This document shows positions 1 to 10,990 of a stretch of 64,000 bases of DNA, in pieces. Within the stretch, counting starts at the first letter, position 1. Each line of letters starts with the position of its first letter. This DNA is from Megamerina dolium (lineage: Eukaryota; Arthropoda; Insecta; Diptera; Megamerinidae): the NCBI GenBank assembly GCA_963854835.1, contig OY978529.1:39738055-39802054 (forward strand), given 5' to 3'. The position numbers and the translations under genes were made by a program. The notes beneath the pieces are model-generated. The model did not search any database, was not told the origin of the DNA, and was given only the letters and a program-made list of their open reading frames with translations.

Positions 1-479
1 CATGTGTTGTTTTTTTTTTTCCTACGATAAAGTAGTATGAGTGATATTAATATATGAGCATGAGTGAATAAATTTATTTTTTATAATACAAAAATATAGG
101 AATTGATATTGAAGGACAGATTGTTATAGGTAAATAATTTTTAGTCCTACTTTTCGATTATATTGGATTTTCTCTTGTGTGCAATCTTCTATCGGATAGT
201 CATAGTTATTCTAATTATAATGTTTCGTGGTCTTTTGTTTTACCTCTTCCCCTAAGTTTCAGTCTTCGCGGTCACCGGTGACCACTACTGGATGTCGAAT
301 GTATGAACACCTTGGCTAGGCAGCTTTTGTCCATTCGTTCAATATGAGTGAGCAAATTTGGACGGATGTAGAAGCGACAAGTACTCTGTGGCTTCACGAA
401 TTCAAACTCGTATATGAGCATTTTATTTTAGGTCAGCCTACACAAAGAGTGTAAGAGGTCCGGTCATACATTTTATCGC

Positions 480-1340
480 TGAGTCTTGAAAAACGATGGG
501 CCTATTTGTCGATGTTCATGTGCTTTTAAATAAATTTTGAAGAGACACTCTCAGAGAGCATGAAGTTAGAAGACCTGTATTCATGAGAAAAACATCGAAT
601 AGTTAAAATTAAGGGCAGAGTCTATCATTTCTATTGACCCTCTTCAAGCGGTGGAAGGCAATATTTTGAAAATCGTGAAATTTGTAGGGGAGACCCTTTA
701 AGTAATGAAAATATTTGGAAAGTATGTAAGACGAAATGTTCAAGAAGAACAATTAATGGGGGGAGGTGATATATTTCATTCCTTTAGAGGTTAGGCCCAA
801 ACAGTTGAGTTCTTATTTTTCGATTTCAATGTACTTTCGGGTTAAATTTGTATGGCAGCGCCCCCAAATATATGAAATAAGAACGAAATTAGTATGGGAA
901 AAATGTTCAATGTTAAAAATAAATAAGGATCAGTTATACATTGTACTTCTCTAGAGCCATGACTAGAACAGGGGTAGGCGATTTTATGAAGAAACATTAA
1001 TTTTGTAGATGAGACCCTTTCAGAGATGAAAATATAAGCTAACTTTGCACGAGAAAAATGTTTAATAATAAACATTAATAGGAGTCAGTTATATATATTT
1101 TTTCTTTAGAAACATTTTTAGAGTGATAGAACGCAATTTTATGAAAAAACGTCAATTTTCTAAGGGAATCCCTTTAAGGAATGGAGATAAAAGGTAAATA
1201 TGTTTCGAAAAAATTTTTTAGAAAAGAAAGTAATGGAAATCAGCTATACCTTTGAGCTCTCTAGGACCAACTACTTGGAAGTTATGGTAATATTTACTGA
1301 TTTTTATTCCTTTCTTAACTTTGACGCCGATTTGTTAAAA
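480..1340 (+). repeat. Family B tandem array B1 (about 160-bp units)
   Basis: About five degenerate units in the plus orientation. Each has a core reading roughly ATTTTGTA(T)GG-AGACCCTTTAAGG, near 530, 682, 846, 1004 and 1162, i.e. spacings of 152-164 bp. A second recurring block reads like CATTCCTCTAGAG, followed by a short stretch and TATTTGTCGAT. Related arrays lie at 13.6, 17.0, 43.8, 52.0 and 55.5 kb. No open frame persists. Confidence 0.6.
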
Positions 1341-1696
1341 GAACCCACCCATGATGTCCATCACCTCGAGGTAAAAAAAAAAGCAAACATAAAACGATAA
1401 ATATCTGATTATCGTGTCAATAACTTTGAATAACTTCCGTATATATAACCAGCATGCATGCGCTGGGGCACACTGCTCTTCTAAATCATTCATGTGCTCA
1501 CATACGGAAGAAATCAAAATACCAACAAGTATTAATGCAAATTTATGTGAGCACATTATACTACTTCATCACATTGATATATTCGAGCATACGGCATACT
1601 TCATTTATTATTAAAATCTGTCATGCCTTCCTCGCCACTCCTCACTTCTTTTTCCACATACCCTACGAGTAGACATTTTTGAATAATGCAATTTTT

Positions 1697-1714
1697 CTTC
1701 TTCTCTCATTACAG
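1697..1714 (+). promoter_or_regulatory. Splice acceptor before first coding exon
   Basis: A pyrimidine-rich run (CTTCTTCTCTCATTACAG) ends in AG at 1713-1714, and the ATG follows one base later. This supports an upstream non-coding exon outside the window. A transcription start within this exon would be the alternative. Confidence 0.6.
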
Positions 1715-1715
1715 G

Positions 1716-2208
1716 ATGACGCATCACCGCCCGCATTTACTCATCATCTCGATTTCGATGTTGTACTGGTTTCGTACAACAGCCGATTGTTGGAAATTTG
1801 ATGGTGGTGGTGGTGGTGTTGGTGGCAATCATGGTGGTTCCAGTGGCATGTATGGTCCAATGTTGGTACCACGTTTACCACGCAATGTTGCTCTTGGTCC
1901 GGCATCCTCAGCCTCAGTATCATCATCATCATCATCATCATCTGCGTCATCTTCCTTATCATCGTCATCATCATCATCAGCGATGTCAGCAGCACGCGGT
2001 CCTCCACCCGTCATTCCGGTGAGCAATGTTAGCGGCGGTGGTGGTGGTGGTGGTGTTGGTGGTGGTGGCTTTGCAGCACTACTCAATGCTCAGGATATGC
2101 TGTATGCATGCCCATTGAATAGTATGTGTCAGTGTGCTGGACTCCCGAATGAGACGTCAACTTTGATTGAGATTAATTGCAACGAGGTGGCATTGTATAA
2201 ATTTCCAG
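1716..2208 (+). CDS. LRR surface protein, N-terminal coding exon (signal peptide, Gly/Ser tracts, LRRNT cap)
   Basis: This exon encodes 164 residues plus the first base of a split codon. The start is taken as ATG 1716, just after the splice acceptor and with A at -3; an ATG at 1686 lies inside the pyrimidine tract and is rejected. Residues 1-25 look like a short basic start plus a hydrophobic stretch (LLIISISMLYWF), a plausible signal peptide ending near Cys25. Residues about 30-42 and 107-118 are Gly-rich, and 64-88 is a Ser run. Cys132, 138, 140 and 155 in the C-x5-C-x-C-x14-C layout form an LRRNT-like cap (ACPLNSMCQC). The exon ends in GTGAGT, phase 1, and matches the exon at 59918. The family acts outside the cell in adhesion or neuronal wiring. 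I place it near chaoptin, artichoke and hattifattener of Drosophila but cannot choose among them, so no symbol is given. Partial gene. Confidence 0.8.
1917..1980 (+). repeat. In-exon TCA/TCN trinucleotide repeat coding poly-serine
   Basis: Runs of TCA and TCN codons give an interrupted poly-Ser tract in the N-terminal exon. GGT/GGC repeats at 1802-1832 and 2034-2069 code poly-Gly. These are low-complexity linkers between signal peptide and LRRNT cap and are prone to length change by slippage. The complementary strand gives Asp-rich and Met-rich false frames. Confidence 0.85.
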
Positions 2209-2216
2209 GTGAGTGA
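2209..2216 (+). promoter_or_regulatory. Splice donor of N-terminal coding exon
   Basis: TTCCAG|GTGAGTGA is close to the animal consensus donor. It leaves one base (G) of the next codon, phase 1. The exon starting at 59918 supplies AA to complete GAA (Glu). Confidence 0.85.
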
Positions 2217-2428
2217 ATATTTTCATTTTGTTGCTGTTGTTGTTGTTGTTTGCCATCATTTTGGACCAACCAACCAACCAGCCGACCTAGTGCAGTTATG
2301 CCACACTGGTGCACAAATGCGTTGCGTATACTGCAAAAGTGGTAATGGTAAAGAGATAATGAATGAAGTATTCAAAAAACTCATATGTGTGTAAATAATT
2401 AATTGCTGGCATACGAGCTAACTACCCA

Positions 2429-2460
2429 GCCAGCCAGCCAGCCAGCCAGGCAGCCAGCTA
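2429..2460. repeat. CAGC tetranucleotide microsatellite
   Basis: Tandem CCAG/CAGC units with one CAGG interruption near the 5' end of the intron. No gene is seen between the donor and this point. Confidence 0.85.
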
Positions 2461-2772
2461 GGCAGTCAGTCACGCATACATGTAAATTTGTGTGTACATA
2501 TTTGATCACTGGTATCACTTAATATTGATATACAATTTCACAACGCATACTTTGAGGCATGTACAAATACATTTATTCCCATATGAATGCAAGTTTATTG
2601 TAATTTTGTATTTTACATTTTTTTGTTTGTTTGCTTTTATTTTTCTTTATTTTTTTTTTGTTCTTCTTACATACAAATATATGAAAATGTATGAATATAT
2701 TTGTATGCCGTGTGTGCCTATGTGGTTTACCCAGATGAGGCATTTGCCTTTTGCGGTTACTGCGGTTATGTA

Positions 2773-2773
<1 letters not shown>

Positions 2774-2812
<39 letters not shown>
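2774..2812. repeat. CAG trinucleotide microsatellite
   Basis: About 13 uninterrupted CAG units. No supported coding frame crosses it. Confidence 0.9.
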
Positions 2813-2814
<2 letters not shown>

Positions 2815-2819
2815 TAATG

Positions 2820-3780
2820 GCATTTGATGCTTAAGCTATGCAATATGTTTACATACACATATAACATATATATTTATATATTTACATGTCTTTATATGTA
2901 TGCGTGTATTTCATATTTAAAGGGTGACTCTATTTAAAATCTCAACGCAGAATGATGCGTTTAACATTAAATAACTTTTAAAAATCCCATAAAGAATATT
3001 ATAGAATTTAGGATTTTTGCAAAGATATTTTATGCATCATAAATAATTCAAAACAATTTTTACATAAAAATATTATTGTGCTTTCGCAAAAACTACCAAT
3101 TCTCTTCAAATAGCTCATTGAGTGAATTTCAATTTTTAGGTGCTCTGCGAGAGAAATTCCGGAAAATATATTTTAAGAGCTAAAATTTGGAAAGTAAGCC
3201 TTTCTATTACAGAATATATCAACATTTCATAATAATATAATATTTGGAGCAAACTATTTTTGAATATATGCCGTATACGGTTTAGACGAATAGGGGATTT
3301 GTTTGTATAAAATATATCAAAGCCTTGCAATTTGGGAATAAGAACCTTATGATTATGTGGGAAAATGTATGATTTTATATTTTTAAAGAATACCCTCCTT
3401 CATCAGGTTTCAAAAAAGTACAAAACATTGATCAGTTTCTGCTAAGTTTTATAAAACAATCGATGTCTTGTAAGTACACTAAATCATTTTAGTAATATAC
3501 TATTTTTGGCTTATAGGGAAATAATAAATAATAAATAATATAGGGTATAAATTAGAATTACGGAACCTGTGGATGAGGCCAGAGCTGGAGATCCAAAAAT
3601 AGGTCTCCTTTTCTTAAATCCGTAGAAAATATTTTCATTAATTATGAGGTATTCTAAAATGTCACCACTGAGTTGCATTAGTATGTCTATTTCTTCAAGT
3701 AAGTTATCAAAAATATTTCCATTTCCCGTAATCTTCCTTCCTTGCAACAGAGCATCAATCAATCAAAAGAGAGAACGTGA
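2820..3780. other. AT-rich intronic sequence, nothing recognised
   Basis: Short frames exist on both strands but none has recognisable motifs. The right end, about 3540-3780, may be 3' flank or UTR of the minus-strand LINE remnant that follows. Confidence 0.4.
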
Positions 3781-3789
3781 CGTTGGAGC

Positions 3790-4480
3790 AAGGACATACT
3801 CCTTATTCATCAAGTGGACCACGCGAAACCAGACCGAGGGCCAACCAGAAGTGTTACGGACACTGCGACCAAACGAGATCTTTTGTACCCAAGCCCGTCT
3901 ACGACACCAGAATCTCCTCTACCTTTTTAATGAAGGATACCTTTGGTTTTGTCGTACTTTTGATGATTGAAGGTGTTGGAAAATTTAGACAAAAAGTCTC
4001 AAGATCGATCCACATCGCAAAAGATGTGGATCGGTGTTTCATCTTCCTCCAGACAGAGTCTACACTGCGTGTCAGAGGATAGTCCCATTTTGTGGAGGTG
4101 GTATTTTAATCAGTTATGTCCTGAGAGATAGCCGATTGTTAGGTGTAAGTTTGTTCTGCTAAGACTAATTCTGTCAAAAGCTGCATTGAAGCTGATGAGG
4201 GTTTTCGCTTGGCGGAGACCTGCCGAATTTGTCCATTGTAGTAGGTATTTGTCGTGGTAATGTTTTTCTATCATTGCTTTGGCCGATGCCCAGCTTATAC
4301 CGCAGAAAGGTTCTGGACCCCTCAGTGGAGAAAACGAGCCAGCTCTCGCTAGTTCGTCCGCCACTTCATTGGCCTAAATTCCGTTGTTGCCACAGAGCAT
4401 ACCCAAAAGAGGAAAATTTCTCTAGTTCTTTGAAGAATCATCTGCGCAGTGTCTCTATACCAAATATATTCTACGTTGAT
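3790..4480 (-). mobile_element. LINE ORF2 C-terminal remnant (RNase H end and zinc-knuckle tail), I/R1-like
   Basis: Read on the minus strand, 4480 to 3790. A decayed stretch like the end of an RNase H domain appears first, with the motif NEVADELARAGS near 4375-4340, the counterpart of the H-x-G-x-x-GNE-x-AD signature. It is followed by GPEPFCGISWASAK, then LTIGYLSGHN near 4140-4110, and then a Cys-rich tail reading CRLCLEEDETPIHIFC near 4060-4010. This order (RNase H, TGH-type motif, CxxC tail) is typical of LINEs with an RNase H domain. Stops interrupt the frame, including after the SGHN motif, so it is dead. It belongs to the same broad type as the plus-strand remnant at 28690-29640, which also has the GPE-FCG block. 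Confidence 0.65.
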
Positions 4481-4499
4481 AGACGACTTTCTCAACACT

Positions 4500-7080
4500 G
4501 AATGTTAATTGAGTTCAATTAAAGACAATTTCTTCGCACGTTTGAAGACTACTTTGTGGAGTATCATCATTTCAAATTCTGTCCTAATTATGGGACTAAG
4601 AAATTTGATGGTTCTAAAATTTATTGTGACATGTTTTAACAAAGTACAGCTTGATCCCTCCTATTGATTATATTAAAAATAAGAATATTTTTAGAAGTTA
4701 GAAGTTAGGCTAAGAATTTTAATATTTTTAAAATTTATCGTAAATTGTTCCATAGAAGTAGAACTCAAGAAAAAATCCAGCCATAGTATACACTTTAAAA
4801 TAAATTACTCTATTTGTCTGAAGAATTCTCTGCAGTGTCAATGTAAAATTGTTTGGTAATTAGCAAAGAGTCCTATTCTTGTACAGGTTGAAATCGGGAC
4901 CAACTCTTAATTGTTTTATTGCCCACTCAGTAAATATAGCAGGCTCTTGAGAGCCCATTGGCTTCAACTCATATACAAATTTTTTTTTGGATCCAAAGGT
5001 TAGAAATTCCGTTAAATTTTCAACAAAGCACCAACTGACACAAGCTCAATTGTTGTGCTTGAGTTCGAAGCAACTCATTTAGATTCTACTTGACACTACA
5101 CTCTTGAAAAAATCACCCTCTACGTGTGAATGAGTAGAGAAATTGCGTATATATAATAAAGAAATTTTATAATAAAGAAAAGCTTTTCTTTTTTACTCCC
5201 TCCCGCTGTTTAAATGTACATATACAAGTAAATTCGTTAACTTTGGCTTTCCTGTGTGCCTACCTCATAATGACATGCCAGTCTGCCAGGCGCCTACCTG
5301 CATTCCTGATTGTCGAGCATTAAAGTGGTGTTTATGGTTGATTGTGCTGAATTGCGGTGAAAATGCAATTTATTTTCTGGGTGAATATTGGTTCGATTTG
5401 TGGTCAGTTGTTTGAGTGGCGGTTGTGCGTACACAATACAGTACAGCAGCACGTGCTCACTTACAGAGCCTTGAAATTTTAAGTGTTTGCTATGAAAATG
5501 ATATTGTCTTAATATGTGAGTAAGTGAGCTACTTGTAATTTGATAATAAAAACAACACTTGAACGGGAGTTGGAATATTAAAGATTTTTATTATGAAATT
5601 GCAGAATAACTCAAAATGTGGAGCAAAACAATAGAAATCATTTTTCATATTAAAGCAGAAATGAATAAAATGCGTCTCAAAATGCGTACCACTTTTCAAG
5701 TGAAAATCTATAAAACATTTCCTTCATAAACACTATATATCATCATCATCAGTTCGGACATAATCATAAATCTTATTTTATACATAGGTTGCAATGTGAA
5801 CAAGAATAAAATATTCAACATTGTCTATTCAGCGAAAATAAAAATTAAGGTCAAACGTTTACATTGCTTTAGCGAAGAATATATGTACATACTCACTAAT
5901 ATACACCTATTTCCACTACTCTTTCAGTTAATAAAAAAACAATTTTGGAAAATATTACAATTTCCTTTTGTCGATTTTTCTTTGCTTTTTCCATCTATCA
6001 CTCTTGTCTACTATGAAGTGAAAAAAGGGATAATGACCTTAATTATTTCTTTTTCTCCCAACACTTTTAGCACCATTGTGCAAAAGGTTTAAACAACTTG
6101 ATGAAGAAATTGAAGAAAATTGCATGGGGCATCATCATCAACTAAATTAATTCAGTTTAATATTGATTAGCGTAAAAAAGGAGGAAATTAAATATACCAA
6201 ATTAAAGAAAAGAAATAATGAAAAATGAAATAAAATAAAAAATAATGAAAAATTTCAGAAAATTAAGCGCCTATATGTATGCTTAAATTGTTTCTTCATT
6301 TGTTGTCTTTGGTTTTATTTTGCTCATTAAGAATGAACATTTAAAGATGAAAAAAATAGAAAGAAAACACAAAAATAAAAAGAGAAACACCATTCGGCAC
6401 TTATTTTCATAAGTTTGTCTACATAAATACTTTGTTGTTATTGCGCGCATGTCTGTTATTGCACTTGCTTCCTTGCGGCAATTTTAAATGAAGCTCTAAA
6501 TAGAAATTGTCCTCTGGTTTCAGGCGAATTTTTATTTCTGTTTAATTTTTTTTTTTTTTTTTTTTGCTTCTTTCCTTGCTTCACTTTTATGCTTGTTTCT
6601 TCATTACGCATTGTTTAACAATTGTTAATGATATACAAAATGTAAAAGTGCATACGATAAAACTTTATACATAAGCAGTGGTTGGTTTTCACCATAGTCA
6701 TTATGATAGCTATGTAGAAGCATTATTGTTAAACGTTTCTATACTATACACTTAATGTTAGAGCCATAATATGGGATTGTTAAGTGGAACATTTTGAATA
6801 ATTTTATTATAAATTTTTTATTATAAAAATGAGACTAGAGAGAGTCAATTTTTTAAATACTGAATGGAAATTAGTGTTCTGGTTTTTTCTGATATTTTGG
6901 GAAAATACTTAGACAAAGATTCAGTTGACTAAACTTTAGTAATGTAATCTTGGATCTAATGTCATAATATTCAAATTTTGAACTTATACGATTATACATA
7001 TGTGGATTTCATATGATCAGGAAATAACTATATGTCGAGAATATAGAACATTTAAGTGAAAAGGTCAAAGAATAAAATAG
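4500..7080. other. Intronic sequence, nothing recognised
   Basis: AT-rich, with poly-A and poly-T runs such as the T run near 6547-6565. A more complex, less AT-rich patch at about 5240-5480 has no coding signature; it could be a conserved non-coding block but I cannot test that. No gene is supported. Confidence 0.4.
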
Positions 7081-7830
7081 AAGGTAGTTTCCCCTTCACT
7101 CAGGCAAGTGATATCCATTGTACCATTGTCGAGGATATGTTACTTTTGTATAGGAGATAGGAGTGGTTTTCATCTGATGACGTCCATTTTTGAACTTGTA
7201 TATCTATTTATGAATATAATCATATGTACCGAGTTTCAACGTGATAACTCCATATTTTCGTGCTCAAAGTGTAAAAACATACAAACGTAAGTATACATTT
7301 GTATGGGAGGTAGATGTGTTTTTTATTCGATGCAGTTTATGTTTAAATATGTATATTCTGTGATAATAGTAACTTCATTTACCGAGTTTTAGCTGCATAG
7401 ATTCATATGTTTGCGTGAATAGTTTGAAATTAAGTGTGTGGAAGCAAAAATTTGTATGGGAGGTAGGTGTGGTTTTCATCAAATTACACCCATTTTGTAA
7501 CATGTACATTTTACAAACATATTTATACTCTGTACGAAGTTCTAGCTTGACAGCTATACATAATCATGTCAAAAATATAAAAAGAGACGCTCAACAAAAT
7601 AATTTTGTATGGGAGGTAAGTGTAATTTTTAACAGAATACTCCAATATTCTAAGATATATACTTCGCAGCCAAATTAGCATCACTTCCAACGTTTTAGTC
7701 TGATCGATTCATATTTACGTGCGAATAGTGTGAAAATCCACCATTCAAAAAAATACTTTTGTATGGAAGGTAGGTGTAGTTTTCATTTGATTTCACCCAT
7801 TTTGTAATATGTACATTCTGTGATTATTCT
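7080..7830 (+). repeat. Family A tandem array A1 (153-bp units)
   Basis: The core TTTGTATGGGAGGTAGGTGT, or variants, recurs with its TATRGG at 7149, 7302, 7455, 7608 and 7762. The spacing is 153, 153, 153 and 154 bp. Units also share a block like ACCGAGTTTYAGCTTGATAG and one like TTCGTGC-AAAGTGTGAAAA. The last unit is cut by the minus-strand LINE remnant that begins near 7830. Since 153 is a multiple of 3, a pseudo-open frame repeats FVWEV every 51 codons; stops elsewhere argue against coding. Confidence 0.8.
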
Positions 7831-8520
7831 AGCTAAAGCTAATAGTTGTCTCCAAGTGTTCGCTGATTTTCCTCGTGTAGGACTTCCTTTGGAGTTCCAG
7901 TCAATCGCAGATCTTGTTAGGTCGCCGCTCTCCTTGTGCAGAACGTGGCCGATCGAGCTACATTTTCTTTTTCGTATCTCCAATTGAACTGGTTTTTGCT
8001 TGGTTCTGGCCCATAAGACAACGTTTGATATAGTATTTGCCCAGTATATTTTTAGAATTATTTATAGGCAACGGTTTACGAAGTAAAGCCTTGTAGTGAG
8101 TTTATATCAGCTGCTGCCGCATTCCACGTTTCTCATCCATATAATAAAGATAGTTTGACAATTGAATTGAATATTTTCAATTTTGTACGCTGTGATATAT
8201 GCGATGCGCAAACAATTTGGTTGCAGCGAGCCGAATGCCGCCGTTGGCTTTTTTATTCGACTTTTGATATCTTCGCTCGAACCGCCGGTTACCAACATAA
8301 TACACTGAGATATACGCATAGTTTTGGTTTTTGGGATATTAAACGCCATTTCGGCTTTCGCGGTTGTTTTTTGTACTGCTTGGATTTTCGTTGCCATGTC
8401 AAGATGGCCTTGCAGTCCCCAAGCAATATCGCTTCCAAGTGTCGTGGTAGTTTCCATAATGACGTCCAACACGATGTTGAACATATTTGTTTTGAAGATA
8501 ATCCTTTATGAAAATATTTC
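7830..8520 (-). mobile_element. Decayed LINE reverse transcriptase 3' part, minus strand
   Basis: Read from 8520 to 7830. A piece like the region before the catalytic box (LFNIVLDVI type) is followed by DMATKIQAVQKTTAKAEMAF and PKTKTMRIS, then EDIKSRIKKPTAAFGSLQP near 8280-8220. The C-terminal tail reads IGHVLHKESGDLTRSAIDWN and RGKSANTWRQL near 7950-7850. The [FY]ADD box expected between the GLQGHLD and DMATKIQ blocks is missing, so a small internal deletion removed the catalytic aspartates. Frames shift and stops occur. The tail resembles RTE-type and related LINEs that end with an 'IGH-L-K' block. The 3' end abuts family A array A1, suggesting insertion into it. Confidence 0.6.
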
Positions 8521-10305
8521 AATCGACGGTTTTTCTCTTTGGCACCCAATGATTATATCAAATGCTAACCAATTTCTGATCTTCCTAGTTCATCATTGTC
8601 AAATTGATTAAGGTCAATTGTCATTGTCTCAAGTAATAAAATAAAATTCGAAATTTAAATTTTTGTCTCTTAGCAAAAATAGAAAATTTAATATATCTCC
8701 AAGAATAATTTTTATTCTTGGAAAAAAAAAAATTTAATAAAAATCATAATAATTATTCAATTTCAATTTATATAATGGTCATGCTTAAAATATCACAAGC
8801 ATTACGAATTCCAATAGAGCAATAATTTGCATATATAACTTGTGCAATTTTAATTTTGTCAAATACAATGGTATCATAGTTCATTCGTACTGCTGCAATG
8901 CTGCAAATACCAATGTATTTAGGGTATCATTTTGAATTGCATTTTATAGTTGGAGCATTTACAAAATTATGATTGCTCAAATAAATTCTTCAATACAAAT
9001 ACACTAACGTCCTACTTACACATATCATATCACATACTAGTCATATATACGAATATATAGGTATCTATTTTAATTCGTATTGTCATACCAATTCATATGA
9101 GAGCTGGCACTTTTGAAAATGCTATAAGTCGTTTTTTTTTGCTTATGATACTTTCAAACTAAAATCATGAAAGAACTACTAAAAGTACCATAAACTCAAA
9201 TTTTACTTAAAAGTGAAGTTAGACCATTTTGAAAAAGAAAAAAAAAAAACAAACAACAATAATACGAATGGTATGACATTTTTGAGTTCGTAATAATTTC
9301 ATTAAATATGATTGTTTTTGTTCAGTTTGCCAAAAAATTATATATGCTTGTATGTGGTGGCATAAATACGAACTTACTTACGCATGTATATGTGCCTGTG
9401 TGTGTGTGTGTGTGCGACACCATTAGTTCTGACAATAGTGGTAATAAATTATCACAACATTTATTATTATTGTGCTTGTGCTCCTATACGCAAATGTTAT
9501 GTAGTAGTAGAGCCGTTGTCGACATCGTTGTTGTGTATGAATTTAATGAATTTGTTGAAAATATTTTTGCTTTCATTACGTATTAAATGGAATTTTCTGT
9601 TTTTTTTTTTCTGTTTTATTTACTATGCGTGTGTATGCATAAGTATACGTAATCATTCATATGTAGTGTGGCAGAGGCAAATGCAAAAAAAGAAATTCAA
9701 TGTGTTGAAATGTTCTAATTTGATGGAAAATTAGAATGTATGAGAGTTCTTAGAGCGATATGAAATATTTTATATGCAAATATTCATTTGGGTGTGTTTC
9801 GCATGAAAACATTAAATATTCACTATTGTCCATTAAATGAATATTCAAAAAAAAAAAAATAGCAAAAACGTGTACGTATAATATGCATATGTCATGTCGA
9901 TGCAAGAGCCTGATTAGTATTGCAATGCTGGATGAACAATAACAATATACATTGTATTTACTAACTAATTGTTCAGTTCTCACACATTTTATTCAATATC
10001 ATAATTTGGTATTTAGCCAAATACGCATTATGCAATTCGAATGCGTTCTTGTTTTGTTGTTGTTGTTGTATTTTTTTCAAATTTCCATGGAATAATTAAA
10101 TGCGTATGCTCATTTAATTTAAGGCTATTCATACATCATATATGCATTGGTACAATGCCGAGAAAATTAATGGCAAATTTTATAATAAATCTATTGAGAG
10201 AGCAGCAGCAGCAGTACTATAATTGGCATAATTATTGAGATATCGAGATGAAAATTATTATATCTCATTTTTTTTTTTTTTACAAACGATTAGACAAGTA
10301 CTTAA
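8520..10305. other. AT-rich intronic sequence, nothing recognised
   Basis: Poly-A and poly-T runs, a short GT tract at 9399-9414 and many short chance frames. No motif supports a gene or a named element. Confidence 0.45.
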
Positions 10306-10309
10306 ATGT

Positions 10310-10990
10310 TTGAAATCGTGTTAAAACCATGCCTAACTCCCATACAACACCATATTGTTGAATGTGTGTTATCACACTGTATGTGTGAAAATATGAAAAA
10401 TATTAAAATAAAACGTGGTATGTAGACTTAGTTTGATTAGAAAATGAAAATTTTTGAAAATGGGCATGGTCGTTTTAACAATACATCCACTTCCCATATA
10501 AAAGTATGTTGTTCAGTGTAGGTTTTGCTATTTTACACGCGAATAGATAAAGCCATCAAGCTAAAATTTGATATTTATAATTAACTTGACAATAGAATGG
10601 ATATATCAGAAAATTGTTTGAATCGGATAAAAACTACACCTAGCTGCCATACAAAAGTGTGTCATTGAATATATGTTTTCATACTTTTTGCACGAAAATA
10701 TGTAGCTATGAAATGGAAACTTACTATATACTTGCGTTATATTTAGTAATGTAAGCACCGATTCTTAAATAAACGTAATAGGGTTAAAATTACACCCATC
10801 TCTCATACAAAAGTATTCATTTTTATACACTTTACGTTGGAAAATCTAAAGTTATCCATTTGAAAATTGGTACATACAAATATATTTACTAAGTAGTAGA
10901 TATATTTAAATATGAACAGAATCGGATAAAGATTACGACTACCTTTCATACAAATTTATGCTTCCGTATGCCTATTTGCATGCTTTGCGA
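10310..10990 (-). repeat. Family A tandem array A2 (153-bp units, reverse orientation)
   Basis: The reverse complement of the family A core (ACCT-CCATACAAAAGTATG) appears near 10339, 10494, 10647, 10802 and 10946, mostly 153-155 bp apart. Each is followed by a block reading TTTCACAC-TT-GCACGAAAAT and a block like AAGTTGAAATTTGGTATAT. No gene is present. Confidence 0.75.

Larger units (their letters stand above)
1..1714. other. Non-coding sequence upstream of the first coding exon (5' intron)
   Basis: No gene is seen. The stretch ends in a pyrimidine-rich run and AG immediately before the first coding exon, so it is most simply the 3' part of an intron in the 5' UTR of the LRR gene. The middle is occupied by a family B tandem array, listed separately. 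The remainder (1-480 and 1340-1690) is AT-rich with no recognisable coding content. Confidence 0.5.

Noticed and set aside
1829..2086. Asp-rich frame on the minus strand over the first exon
   Set aside because: It is the complement of the TCA/TCN poly-Ser repeat; the plus-strand frame has the signal peptide, LRRNT cysteines and fitting splice phase.
2774..2812. CAG run as a possible poly-Gln exon
   Set aside because: No splice sites in suitable phase and no supported frame on either side.
7415..7678. Open frame with FVWEV repeated every 51 codons
   Set aside because: It follows from the 153-bp tandem unit being divisible by three; other units in the same frame contain stops.
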